NCBI GenBank assembly: GCA_964526735.1
Contig: CAZGLO010000012.1
Location: forward strand, 1 to 61,893
Reading direction: 5' to 3'
Length of the DNA stretch: 61,893 nt
From: JAAUSY01 sp964526735
GTDB taxonomy: Bacteria > Chloroflexota > Chloroflexia > Chloroflexales > Chloroflexaceae
Each line of letters begins with the position of its first letter. The first letter of the stretch is position 1. This document shows, in pieces, positions 7,276-16,227 of this stretch. Below the pieces are notes generated by a model, which worked only from the letters and a program-made list of their open reading frames with translations, did no database searches and was not told the origin of the DNA. A program made the position numbers and the translations under genes.

Positions 7276-8946
7276 ATGGCGACACAGCCAGTTGAGCGTG
7301 CACGTGCCGGCACTCGGTTCAAGGGCTGGCTTGTTGAAGTAGGCCGCTCCTTCTTCCCCAGTATGGGGTGGAAAGAGTGGCGTGAAACCCTACGTGGAGA
7401 CCCCGCCCCTCGGCCAAACCCACGCATGCGCGTTCACAGCAACAGCTTTTGGTACCACATCCGCCCACGTGCGGTACCCGAAGAAGCCACCGCGTGGTAT
7501 TACACCCTGGGGATGGGGTGGTTGAGCTTTTACTTCTTCGTCCTCGAAACAATTACCGGCATCATTCTCATGATCTACTACGTGCCGTCTGCCTCACAAG
7601 CATACGACACCATGCTCCAGATTATGGGCGATGTCCCGCTCGGCAACTTGATGCGCAACCTGCACCGGCTTGGTGGACACTTTATGGTCGGTGTTGTCTT
7701 CCTCCATATGGTGAGGACATTTATCACCGCTTCCTACAAGGCCCCAAGGCAGATTGCGTGGCTGACCGGCGTAGCATTACTCCTTTCCACCCTGGTGCTT
7801 TCCTTCAGCGGCTATTTGCTGCCGTGGGATCAGCTTGCCTACTGGGCGGTGACCATCGGCTCGTCGATGGCCGATGCTGCTCCCTTTGTAGGGAGCGCCG
7901 CCAACTTGATTGTGCGTGGTGCGCCCGACATTGGTCAGGGAACACTCATCCGCTTCTATCTCTTGCACGTCCTGCTCTTGCCGCTGGTGGCGCTGATCCT
8001 CATCAGTGTGCACTACTATGCCGTGCGCAAGGCGGAGATTTCCCCCATCCACGAGATGTTTGAGGACAAGCAGCCGTCCAAGCGCAAGATCCCCTTCCTG
8101 CCCGACCAGGTCTTCTTTGAGATTGCGGTGATTGGGCTGGTGACGTTTGTCTTCATCGTGATTAACCAGTTCTTCTGGAACGCGAAGCTGGAAAACCACG
8201 CTGATGCGTTGGTCACGCCACAACACACCAAATCACCATGGTATTTCTTGTGGCTGCAAGGGATGCTCAAGATGGGGCCGAAGTTTGAGTGGGGTGTGTT
8301 GTTGCCCTTGGTTATCTTTGGCGCGATGTTTGCCCTGCCCTACATCGACCGCAACCCCAGCCGTCGCTTCAAAGACCGCCGCGTGGCGATCCTTGGCGGG
8401 GTGTTGGCGATGGTGCTGCTCGGCTTCCAGACCTACGGTGGTCTCCCGCAGTACGGTATCCAGATGACCGGCTCAAGCGAGCTTCAGTTTGAGTGGGTGC
8501 CCGGCGAAGGCGAAGGCAAGGCGGATCACGTGCCCTTCGATGCGCTTCCCGATGAGCAAGTCATCTTTGATACGGCAGAGGTGGAGGGTGCTGACACCTT
8601 CTACGACGGCTTTATTGAGGGCGACCCCGATGACCTCACCCCCAAAGCCATCGCGCTCTACTGGGAGTTCTATCAAGATGTGGAACATTGGCGACATGTC
8701 GACCCAGGATTTGCCGACGCCGATGCGAAGTTGACGATTGAGCCGTGGCAGCTCGAGGTCTTGGAAAACGGCGATGAATTCATCACCCTCAAGAAGGTGA
8801 CGCTTGAATTGACCACCGGCGGACAGACGCAAGATCCGATCTTCCGCTTCTTGCCACGTACCAAAGATCTTTCGCCATTGGGGCATGGATGGATGCATGG
8901 CGCTGAGCCTGTGACCGAGACTGAGATGGAGGCTGTGGCTGAGTAG
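7276..8946 (+). CDS. petB: cytochrome b (fused b6/subunit IV type) of the bc complex
   Basis: A 556-residue membrane subunit carrying the two b hemes and the quinol site. The first half has the paired heme histidines in NLHRLGGHFMV and HVLLLPLVALILISVHYY plus the conserved SGYLLPWDQLAYWAVT. The second half has SPWYFLWLQ in the position of the PEWY quinol-oxidation motif, so b6 and subunit IV are one chain. Unusually long hydrophilic ends: about 60 residues before the first helix, and about 140 acidic residues after the last helix (from about residue 410). The ATG start has only a weak ribosome site. Confidence 0.93.
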   Translation: MATQPVERARAGTRFKGWLVEVGRSFFPSMGWKEWRETLRGDPAPRPNPRMRVHSNSFWYHIRPRAVPEEATAWYYTLGMGWLSFYFFVLETITGIILMIYYVPSASQAYDTMLQIMGDVPLGNLMRNLHRLGGHFMVGVVFLHMVRTFITASYKAPRQIAWLTGVALLLSTLVLSFSGYLLPWDQLAYWAVTIGSSMADAAPFVGSAANLIVRGAPDIGQGTLIRFYLLHVLLLPLVALILISVHYYAVRKAEISPIHEMFEDKQPSKRKIPFLPDQVFFEIAVIGLVTFVFIVINQFFWNAKLENHADALVTPQHTKSPWYFLWLQGMLKMGPKFEWGVLLPLVIFGAMFALPYIDRNPSRRFKDRRVAILGGVLAMVLLGFQTYGGLPQYGIQMTGSSELQFEWVPGEGEGKADHVPFDALPDEQVIFDTAEVEGADTFYDGFIEGDPDDLTPKAIALYWEFYQDVEHWRHVDPGFADADAKLTIEPWQLEVLENGDEFITLKKVTLELTTGGQTQDPIFRFLPRTKDLSPLGHGWMHGAEPVTETEMEAVAE

Positions 8947-8978
8947 GTTTGGCAAGGCAGACCGCTGATATGTGGTTG

Positions 8979-9034
8979 ATCCCCCCCGCATCGTCACTGG
9001 TGCGGGTGGGGGTATCACCTCCCAGTGGCACCAG
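8979..9034 (+). other. overlapping alternative hairpins between petB and the cytochrome c gene
   Basis: Two stems share bases, so only one can form: 8979-9015 (C-rich arm against TGCGGG and GGGGG) and 8997-9034 (CTGGTGC/GCACCAG with an inner GGTG/CACC). There is no U-tract after either. The rest of the 221-nt spacer has no gene. Confidence 0.45.
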
Positions 9035-9167
9035 TAGCCCTGAGGCCACGTATCACCGACGGGACGCCACGCATATCACACCTACCACATAGGCAATGTG
9101 ACGCATCTATTCAACTGCAACAAGGGTAGCAGTAACGCACTATCGTGCCTGGAACGAGAATCAAGAA

Positions 9168-10157
9168 ATGACACGGAACCTAGTGATTGCAATCGCCTCG
9201 ATTCTTGCAACCACGGTCCTTCTCACCTATGTTTGGGTGGTAGAAAAAGAGGGTATGGCCGTTCGTGCTGCCCGCATTGAGGGACAGCAACTTGCGAAAG
9301 GCGCATTCGACTACGAATCGAACTGTGCCCGTTGTCATGGCTTGACGGGCGAAGGGATTAGTGGTACCCGCATCAATTTCCTCTACGTCAAGCGCGAGGA
9401 TGGCACTGAAGAAGGCACCTTGATCGAAGAAGGCCGCTGGTATGGCACAAATCAGGTCAAGGAAAAGTATGGCACGCTTCGCAACTACATCGAAGCAACC
9501 GCCACGTCGGGTATTCGTGAGACGGACATGCTCGTGTGGAGCCACCGCTTTGGCGGCCCCCTGCGAGATGACCAAATCAAAAATATCGCCACCTATGTGA
9601 TGAGCTGGCAAGGGGAGATCCCCGATGGCGCAGCCGACTCCGCACTTGACTATCAGGCGGAGGAGATTGCCAAGGTGATGGAAGGCGATGACCCCATTGC
9701 CGTCGGCGAGGCTGTCTACCAAAACATCTGCTCTTCCTGCCACAACCTCGACTCAACGACGCGCGTCGGGCCGGGCCAAGGCGGGCTTTTCGCCGAGGAA
9801 GGCACCACCTCCTTCGGCACTATGCTGCCCAATGGCGAGGAGATTACGTATGAGACCTTCCGCGATTGGGTGCACAAGGGGAGCCTTGGCTATCAGGATG
9901 AGCTGATTGACCCCATCAAGCCATACTGGGCATCGGGCAAGAAGCGAACCATCATGACGCCGTTCCCCACCATCGACGACAAAGCGCTGGTCGCCTTGAT
10001 CGCCTACATGAGCCAGTTCGACCGCGATGGTAACCCAACGTTGCCGGTACTTGGCCCCGACTTGGAAGAGTGGCCAGTCAATGATGAGGGCGACTTGGAA
10101 CCATTGACCGAATTCTTGGATGAGGACTTGAACATTGTGCCGGAGGTGCTGCGGTGA
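9168..10157 (+). CDS. membrane-anchored diheme cytochrome c of the bc complex
   Basis: A 329-residue protein with an N-terminal hydrophobic anchor (residues 4-24) and two heme-attachment motifs: CARCHG near residue 56 in the first cytochrome c domain and CSSCHN near residue 189 in the second. It probably takes electrons from the Rieske protein, replacing cytochrome c1/f. The ATG at 9168 begins just before the anchor. It ends in a GTGA overlap with the next gene, which implies translational coupling. Gene order and coupling support one complex. Confidence 0.9.
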   Translation: MTRNLVIAIASILATTVLLTYVWVVEKEGMAVRAARIEGQQLAKGAFDYESNCARCHGLTGEGISGTRINFLYVKREDGTEEGTLIEEGRWYGTNQVKEKYGTLRNYIEATATSGIRETDMLVWSHRFGGPLRDDQIKNIATYVMSWQGEIPDGAADSALDYQAEEIAKVMEGDDPIAVGEAVYQNICSSCHNLDSTTRVGPGQGGLFAEEGTTSFGTMLPNGEEITYETFRDWVHKGSLGYQDELIDPIKPYWASGKKRTIMTPFPTIDDKALVALIAYMSQFDRDGNPTLPVLGPDLEEWPVNDEGDLEPLTEFLDEDLNIVPEVLR

Positions 10158-10651
10158 AAAACGCACTTCAAGAGACCTTCCGAGGGATAGCACCGCTTGA
10201 GATGATCCTGTTCCTCGTCTTTGGCGCAGTACACGTCGGCCTGCAGCAGTGGTGGCTTTTCTCTTTCGCGCTCAACCCGGGAGAGATTTTGCCATTCTTT
10301 GCTGATGCATCTGCCCTCTCTACTAGCAACCTCGTGCTGAACATTGAGATAGCAGTGGTATCGTTGGTCTACGCGGTAGCCGCTAACGTGGTGGTCGGCG
10401 GCGACAAGCCCATTTCGCGCTTCCTGGTGCGGATTGGCGTGGCGCTTTCCATCTACGGGCTGGTCGGGCAAGTTGTGTCCTTGTTTGTGCCCTTCATGAA
10501 CTGGACATCGCCAGACCGCGGTATCCCCGTGATGCAGGCCTACTTCCTGGCCACGTTCTTCGGCCTTATCTTGGCCGGTATCGGCTCAAATGGGCTGTGG
10601 AGTGACAAGCGTGAGGAGTTTATCGCGGCGACGAGCAAAAAACGTCGCTAA
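10154..10651 (+). CDS. four-helix membrane protein of the bc operon, unknown
   Basis: A 165-residue protein with about four hydrophobic helices (starting near residues 15, 55, 95 and 125) and no recognised motif. It begins with GTG inside the stop of the cytochrome c gene (4-nt overlap), so its synthesis is probably coupled to it. I infer an accessory subunit or assembly factor of the bc complex. A stand-alone transporter cannot be excluded, but the coupling argues against it. Confidence 0.75.
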   Translation: MKNALQETFRGIAPLEMILFLVFGAVHVGLQQWWLFSFALNPGEILPFFADASALSTSNLVLNIEIAVVSLVYAVAANVVVGGDKPISRFLVRIGVALSIYGLVGQVVSLFVPFMNWTSPDRGIPVMQAYFLATFFGLILAGIGSNGLWSDKREEFIAATSKKRR

Positions 10652-10716
10652 GCTTCTCCCCGAATCTTACGCGGTGGAAGCCACGCCACTTCAGTGGCAG
10701 TGGAGGAAACCGCTCC

Positions 10717-10814
10717 AGGGCTGCTGTCATACCGCCTATTGTCTCGGAGACGGCTCTGCCGTCGCGCCAGGGACAAGCCGCTGCTCTTGAGAGCGTGCGG
10801 TATATGACATGATG
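10717..10814 (+). repeat. intergenic structured element, copy 1 (possible TnpB/omega-RNA relic)
   Basis: About 95 nt homologous to 57619-57711. Shared blocks include CCAGRGACAAGCYGC and GCGTGCGGTA. Hairpins: ACGGC/GCCGT (10750-10762) and CCGC..GCTC/GAGC..GCGG (10778-10800). Arms differ between copies by compensating changes. One frame ends at the TGA at 10788-10790 and reads DGSAVAPGTSRCS, resembling a decayed transposase tail. The rest of 10652-10854 holds no gene. Confidence 0.5.
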
Positions 10815-10854
10815 TATATATGATACACAGGGGGAGTGTTCTCGGTTCTTCGGA

Positions 10855-12159
10855 ATGGAAGGAACGGAAGCAACACTCCCCTTCTCTCTCCCCACTTGCA
10901 TTTTGCACCACCTGCATACCATGCTGCATATCACGCACACGACCTGCACCACCCACTCCCCCCTCCGCACCCATCGTACCCTGCTATTGCTCATCATCGT
11001 TGGCGCACTGCTCATCCGGCTGCCGTGGCTTACTGCCCCCGATCCGGTTGGCGATTTGGAGCTTGCTGCGCGGCGGATGGGGTTTCTGCACGCGGAAGGG
11101 CTTGCGGGGTCGTACCTCTACCACGGCGACTATATGCCATTGCGGCTCTACCTGCTCTATGGGTTGAGCCAATTGGTGGAGCCGCTTGGAGGAGGGTTTC
11201 ACGCCCCGCTCCCGCCCGTCACCCTCATCCTGGTCAAGATACCCGCGCTCTTTGCTGACCTTGCGACGGCTGTGCTCATCTTCACGTGGAGTGTGCGATG
11301 GCAGTCGCCACGCCGTTCAGCCGTGATTGCAATGCTTTATGCCGCATCGCCGCCTATCTGGATCAATGTGGCGTGGTGGGGGCAAGTTGATGCGTTGTTG
11401 ATGCTCCCGCTTGTGGGTATGGTGACCACGCTTGACCGCGCACATGGGCGATGGGGGTGGTTGTGGTGGGCGGTGGCGCTTGCCATCAAGCCGCAAGCAA
11501 TCGTCTTCGCCCCGCTCCTCTACGCTGCTACACTTCGGCTGCACGGCACGCGGGGGCTGGTAGAGGGAAGTGCTATCGCCATCGGCAGTATGATCCTCTT
11601 TTGTACACCACTTGTCGTGGCGGGGGAAGGGCCGGGGCTGATGCAGGCCTATTTTGGTTCTGTGGGCCGCTTTCCCAAGCTGACCATCGGCGCATATAAC
11701 CTGTGGCATTTGATGACATGGGGGCACGGCGGCAACGATGATGCACTATTGTGGGGGAGTATCAGCTATCGGGCAGTGGGCATGATGATGGTTGGAGGCG
11801 TGGCGGCGGCGGTGATGATCGCCCTCCTGCGGCAGGCAACCCCCGTACGGCGGGCGATGGCGGGGGCGGGGTTGGGGTTGGGGTTTTTCCTCTTCCCAAC
11901 GCAGATACACGAGCGTTATCTCTTTCTATCGCTGGCATTTGTGGCCCTGCTCATCGCCTACAACCCACGCTTTGTGCTGCTCTACCTACTCCTCATCACC
12001 ACCGCGACGGTCAATATCTTCGCGACGCTTGATGGCTTCCTGCCGCACGTCACGCCTTTGCTCGCACATCCCGCACTCTCTCTGGGATGCGCCCTGCTGA
12101 ATATCGCCGCGGTGGTCGTTCTTATGGGCAGGATGTGGGGGGAGGAGGGTGTGGTATGA
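10855..12159 (+). CDS. GT-C fold polyprenyl-phosphate-dependent glycosyltransferase
   Basis: A polytopic membrane protein of up to 434 residues with about ten hydrophobic helices. It has the features of the GT-C (GT87/mannosyltransferase-like) group: an acidic first loop (PDPVGDLELA), a WINVAWWGQVDALLMLP segment as in related mannosyltransferases, and AVALAIKPQAIVFAP. The catalytic face would be outside the membrane, using a lipid-linked sugar. ATG 10921 is an alternative start that drops a Cys/His/Thr-rich N-terminus. Substrate unknown. It stands alone between the bc operon and the SnoaL-like gene. Confidence 0.7.
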   Translation: MEGTEATLPFSLPTCILHHLHTMLHITHTTCTTHSPLRTHRTLLLLIIVGALLIRLPWLTAPDPVGDLELAARRMGFLHAEGLAGSYLYHGDYMPLRLYLLYGLSQLVEPLGGGFHAPLPPVTLILVKIPALFADLATAVLIFTWSVRWQSPRRSAVIAMLYAASPPIWINVAWWGQVDALLMLPLVGMVTTLDRAHGRWGWLWWAVALAIKPQAIVFAPLLYAATLRLHGTRGLVEGSAIAIGSMILFCTPLVVAGEGPGLMQAYFGSVGRFPKLTIGAYNLWHLMTWGHGGNDDALLWGSISYRAVGMMMVGGVAAAVMIALLRQATPVRRAMAGAGLGLGFFLFPTQIHERYLFLSLAFVALLIAYNPRFVLLYLLLITTATVNIFATLDGFLPHVTPLLAHPALSLGCALLNIAAVVVLMGRMWGEEGVV

Positions 12160-12215
12160 TGGAGGTATGGAGAACATAGAAACGCTTTTACCTCCGCCAG
12201 AAAGAGAGAGAATCT

Positions 12216-12665
12216 ATGACACGCACACCATCGGAAGTCGTTGTACTCTTTCATCGTTCGGTTGAGCAAGGCGATTGGCATATTGTACAGGAGATTGTTG
12301 CGGACGAGTTTGTGTTTAGTGGCCCCTCGCCCAAGCCCCTCGACAAGCGGTCGTGCACTTCAATGCACAAGGCATTGTGGGCGGCGTTCCCCGACATCAA
12401 TTTCCACGTTGAGGTGCTGAGCGAAGAGGGTGATGTCGTCACAACAAACGTCCGCATTACCGGCACGCACAAAGGGGTACTCATTCCCCCCTTGCCAGAC
12501 CGATTTCTCTCTATCCCCCCCTCTGGCAAGGCCATCTCGCTCGACACAGAGTTTTGCACCTATACCGTGCGTAATGGGCAGATGATAAAGATGCACGTAG
12601 AACCAAACCCCAACGGAGGATGGCCGGGCATCTTCAAACAGCTCGATATCGAATATCCCTACTAA
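12216..12665 (+). CDS. SnoaL-like / ester cyclase family protein
   Basis: A 149-residue single-domain protein of the NTF2-like alpha+beta barrel type. Recognisable parts are the N-terminal helix VVVLFHRSVEQGDW, the EIVADEFVFSGP strand, and ALWAAFPDINFHVEVLSEEGDVV, typical of SnoaL-type polyketide cyclase-like proteins of broad and mostly unknown function. The ATG follows AGAGAGAGA. A TATGAT box lies at 12155-12160. The lipoprotein gene starts 23 nt later, so they may be co-transcribed. Confidence 0.75.
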   Translation: MTRTPSEVVVLFHRSVEQGDWHIVQEIVADEFVFSGPSPKPLDKRSCTSMHKALWAAFPDINFHVEVLSEEGDVVTTNVRITGTHKGVLIPPLPDRFLSIPPSGKAISLDTEFCTYTVRNGQMIKMHVEPNPNGGWPGIFKQLDIEYPY

Positions 12666-12688
12666 GGACTTCTTGAAGGAGGATCAAT

Positions 12689-13198
12689 GTGGTTTCTCCA
12701 ATGACGGCGCGCCGCGGGGGCAAGAACCGCAGTGCCATTGTGCTGATTGCGGTGTGGCTGCTCATGTTTCTGCTCACGTCGTGCTCCAACCCCTTCAGCG
12801 CAGAGCAGGAGTATGTCCAGACGATAGTTGGCCATACGCAGCGGACGCTTTCGACCATCAGCGAGCTGAACAAACTCGCCGCGCAGCCCAAACTGACCGA
12901 CAGCGAGTGGATCAGCGAGGCCGAAACGCAACTCAACACACTCCGCGACCTGGTGAACGAAGCGTACACGATTGTGCCGCCGGAGCGGTTTGAAACATTC
13001 CACCAGCAATACCTCAGCCATATGGACACACTGAAGCAAGTCACCGATAAGTATGAGCAGGCGATGGAATTTCGGGATAATGAAGTGTTGCAGCAGGCTC
13101 TATCGCTGTTGGAGAAGGGCAAAGAACAGATTTCAAACTTGCGCATGCAGGCCAAACAACTCAAAGAGCAGCTTTCGGAAGAGGAGCAGGCAGAGTAA
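12689..13198 (+). CDS. small lipoprotein with helical domain
   Basis: A 169-residue protein with a basic N-terminus, a hydrophobic helix and a lipobox LTSC near residue 31, so it should be lipidated and face outside. The rest is charged and helix-forming with a Gln/Glu-rich end. The GTG at 12689 is preferred because AAGGAGG lies 6 nt before it; ATG 12701 is the alternative. Function unknown. Its end is convergent with the ABC-F gene, 9 nt away, and GCGGGAG/CTCGC in the gap may act as a weak shared terminator. Confidence 0.75.
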   Translation: MVSPMTARRGGKNRSAIVLIAVWLLMFLLTSCSNPFSAEQEYVQTIVGHTQRTLSTISELNKLAAQPKLTDSEWISEAETQLNTLRDLVNEAYTIVPPERFETFHQQYLSHMDTLKQVTDKYEQAMEFRDNEVLQQALSLLEKGKEQISNLRMQAKQLKEQLSEEEQAE

Positions 13199-13207
13199 GC
13201 GGGAGTG

Positions 13208-15151
13208 TCACTCGCTTTGCTCCTCCGCCAACTCCGCCCACGTCTCATAGCACACATTGAGGCGGGTTTCAATCTCGCCATAGCGCGTTCCGAGGTCAGT
13301 AATCTGTTCAACGTTGATCTCTTCAACGTCTTGAGCATTACTGGCCTCTTCCAATGCCGCCTTGACCTCCGTTAATTCGGTTTCAAGCTGCTCAATTTCG
13401 GTCTCAATGTCGGCAAGTTGCTTTTTCCGCTGCTTCTCATCATCCTCAATGCGCTTGATCTGCTCACGTTTTTGCTGCTTGGTGACGACTTTTTGCTGTT
13501 TTTGCTGCTCTTGCCGCTTGGTATACTTCTCGTAGAAGTCGGTATAGCCGCCAAGGTACTCAACCAGCCGCTTCTGCTCAACCATCCACACCTTATCCGC
13601 CAGCGCATCGATAAACATCCGGTCGTGCGAGACGAACAAAATCGTGCCATTATACTCTTGCAGCACCTCCTCCAACGCCTCGCGGGCCTGGATGTCAAGG
13701 TGGTTGGTTGGCTCGTCCATGATGAGGAAATTGGCGGAGAGGAGGGTCAGTTGGGCAAGCGCCACGCGATTGCGTTCGCCGCCACTCAAATCGCCCACCC
13801 GCTTAAACACATCGTCGCCGTAGAAGAGGAAGCGGGCCAACAATGAGCGAGCGCGTTCCTCTGGGATATTGCCGCCCACCCGCTGCAGCTCTTCAATCAG
13901 CGTCGCGCCCATCGTGAGATGCTCGTGCCCTTGCGCATAGTAGCCCATCGTCACGTTGTGGCCGAGGTGGATCGTCCCATCAAGCGGGTAATGCTCGCCG
14001 ATAAGCGTGCGCAACAAGGTGGTTTTGCCGCTGCCGTTGGGGCCAAGTAGGGCCACCCGCTCACCGCGATGTATTTCGAGCTTATCAAGCCGAAAGAGCG
14101 ACAGCAGTGCATCTCTATCGCTATGCTGTTGGGGGTTTTGATAGCCGATCTCGACCTTATCAAAGGCCACCACCCGTTCCCCACTCCGCGCATTGCCGCC
14201 CAACGCCATGTGGATAGTCTTCTGGTCTTGCGGGCGATCAAGCTGTTGCTCTTCCTTGAGCCGGTTGAGCCGCTTTTCCCGCCCTTTGGCCTCTTTGCTG
14301 CGTTGGCCCGCCTTGTAGCGCTGAATAAAGGCTTCTGTGCGGGCGATGAAGGCCTGTTGTGCTTCATATTCTTTGGCCATCCGCTCCAGCCGTTCTGCCT
14401 TGAGCGTGAGAAAGTGGTTGTAGCTGGCGGGGTAGTCATCTATCTGCCCAAATGAGACATCAAGCGTGCGCTTGGTGACCCGATCTAGGAAATAGCGGTC
14501 GTGCGACGTGACAATCAGCGTCCCCTCCCAACTCTTGAGGAAGCCATCAAGCCACTCCAATGCTTGTAGATCGAGATGGTTGGTCGGCTCGTCGAGGAGG
14601 AGCAGATCTGGTTCAGAGAGCAGTGTCGCGGCCAATGCGGCACGGGTTTTCTGCCCGCCGCTGAGCTTGGTCACCCGATGATGGTAATTTGCCTTGGAGA
14701 AGCCAAGCCCGTGCAGTGTGCGCTCAATCCGCTGCTGCATATTGTAGCCGTCGGCGTGCTCAAAGCGCGTCGCCAACTCTCCATACCGCTCCATGGTTTC
14801 TTGCCAATCGGGGGCGGAGGTGTCGGAGATATGCTGCTCAAGCCGCCGCAGTTCTGCCTGCAGCTCATTGAGGAAAGAGAGGGCAGACTCCATTGTCTGC
14901 CAGAGTGTTTGTTCGCCCTGAAAGATTGGCTCTTGCGCCAGGTAGGCGACCCGCCGCCCACGTTGCACATTGACCATTCCCTCATCATACGGCTCAGAAC
15001 CGGCAATGATTTTGAGCAGGGTGCTCTTACCGGCCCCGTTTGGCCCCACAAGCGCGACCTTCTCCCCGCGGCTCACTTGAAAATTGACATCGCGGAGGAT
15101 GAGGTCGGCACCGTGGTATTTCGTAACGTTGTTGATGTTCAACAGGGACAT
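13208..15151 (-). CDS. ABC-F family ribosome-associated ATPase
   Basis: A 647-residue soluble protein with two ABC domains and no membrane segment. Walker A motifs are GPNGAGKST and GPNGSGKTT; signatures are LSGGQKTRA and LSGGERNRV; both Walker B motifs are followed by DEPTNHLD. Between the domains is the helical linker (P-site tRNA interaction motif region), and after the second domain a long charged coiled coil (about residues 540-645). This architecture is that of ABC-F translation factors (Uup/EttA/YfmR group), which act at the ribosomal E site. I cannot assign the exact subgroup. Confidence 0.93.
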   Translation of the reverse strand: MSLLNINNVTKYHGADLILRDVNFQVSRGEKVALVGPNGAGKSTLLKIIAGSEPYDEGMVNVQRGRRVAYLAQEPIFQGEQTLWQTMESALSFLNELQAELRRLEQHISDTSAPDWQETMERYGELATRFEHADGYNMQQRIERTLHGLGFSKANYHHRVTKLSGGQKTRAALAATLLSEPDLLLLDEPTNHLDLQALEWLDGFLKSWEGTLIVTSHDRYFLDRVTKRTLDVSFGQIDDYPASYNHFLTLKAERLERMAKEYEAQQAFIARTEAFIQRYKAGQRSKEAKGREKRLNRLKEEQQLDRPQDQKTIHMALGGNARSGERVVAFDKVEIGYQNPQQHSDRDALLSLFRLDKLEIHRGERVALLGPNGSGKTTLLRTLIGEHYPLDGTIHLGHNVTMGYYAQGHEHLTMGATLIEELQRVGGNIPEERARSLLARFLFYGDDVFKRVGDLSGGERNRVALAQLTLLSANFLIMDEPTNHLDIQAREALEEVLQEYNGTILFVSHDRMFIDALADKVWMVEQKRLVEYLGGYTDFYEKYTKRQEQQKQQKVVTKQQKREQIKRIEDDEKQRKKQLADIETEIEQLETELTEVKAALEEASNAQDVEEINVEQITDLGTRYGEIETRLNVCYETWAELAEEQSE

Positions 15152-15229
15152 CTATGATGTTCCTTCTTAACAATTTCGTTGATCCGGTGATTTATATGGT
15201 TCGTGTCAGTCTATATACGTGGTGGGTTC

Positions 15230-16135
15230 CTACGATTTCTTCACCGCGTGGCCGCCAAACTGGTTGCGCAATGCCGCAAGCACCTTGTCGCCAAACGTCT
15301 CCTCCACCTGCGAACGGAAGCGATTTTGCAGCGCCGCAGTGATGACGGGGATAGGGTAGCCGCGGTCGACAGACTCAAGCACCGTCCATCGCCCCTCACC
15401 CGAGTCGGGCACATAGCCAGCGATGTCGTGTAGATCGGGGTCTTCTGCCAGCGCACGCTCGGCCAAATCAAGCAACCACGACCGTATTACACTGCCGTGC
15501 TGCCAAATCTGGACGATGTTGTGCAGGTCGAGGTGCATGTCGGTCTTGGCGTTCATCAGCCCAAGCCCCTCTGCATAGGCCTGCATCAGCCCATACTCAA
15601 CGCCGTTATGCACCATCTTGACAAAGTGGCCCGCGCCATTCGGCCCAACATGGCCCCATCCCTTATCCGGCGCAGGCGCAAGCGTCTCGAAGATGGGGGC
15701 GTTGCGATCAACGATGTCTTTCTCTCCCCCGATCATCAAGCTATATCCCTCTGTGACGCCCCATACCCCGCCGCTTGTGCCAACGTCAAGGAAATGGATG
15801 TGGTGTTGACGCAATATACCGCCGCGGCGAATAGAATCGTGATAGTTGCTATTGCCGCCATCAATCACACAATCATCTGCAGTAAGCATTTGCGCAAGGT
15901 CGGTCACCACTTGCTCGGTGGGGTTGCCAGAGGGTACCATCACCCACACGGTGCGGGGCGGGGTCATCTTGTTGATGAGATCTTGAATAGATGTCGCCCC
16001 GACTGCCCCCTGCTCAACCGCGGTCTCAACCTCTTCCCCAATGCGGGAATACCCAACCACGCGATGGCCCCCTTGTATCAAGCGGGCGGCCATATTGCGG
16101 CCCATTTTGCCAAGGCCGATCAATCCTATCTCCAT
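15230..16135 (-). CDS. gnd: 6-phosphogluconate dehydrogenase, decarboxylating (short form)
   Basis: Oxidises 6-phosphogluconate to ribulose 5-phosphate plus CO2 in the pentose phosphate pathway. The 301-residue length fits the short (YqeC/GndA-like, often NAD-preferring) branch. It shows the Rossmann motif GLIGLGKMGRNMA, VMVPSG, the substrate loop GTSGGVWGV, and the catalytic VKMVHNGVEYGLMQ. The ATG at 16135 fits the family start. An upstream in-frame ATG at 16180 would add a DTSDTSDTE repeat. A TATAAT box lies near 16191-16196, with no good -35. Confidence 0.92.
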   Translation of the reverse strand: MEIGLIGLGKMGRNMAARLIQGGHRVVGYSRIGEEVETAVEQGAVGATSIQDLINKMTPPRTVWVMVPSGNPTEQVVTDLAQMLTADDCVIDGGNSNYHDSIRRGGILRQHHIHFLDVGTSGGVWGVTEGYSLMIGGEKDIVDRNAPIFETLAPAPDKGWGHVGPNGAGHFVKMVHNGVEYGLMQAYAEGLGLMNAKTDMHLDLHNIVQIWQHGSVIRSWLLDLAERALAEDPDLHDIAGYVPDSGEGRWTVLESVDRGYPIPVITAALQNRFRSQVEETFGDKVLAALRNQFGGHAVKKS

Positions 16136-16227
16136 AAGTATGCTGCTACTTTCTGTATCAGATGTATCCGATGTATCCAAATCCTCTTGCTATTATAGCG
16201 GCAATAGCGGTGATGAGGTGATCAATA

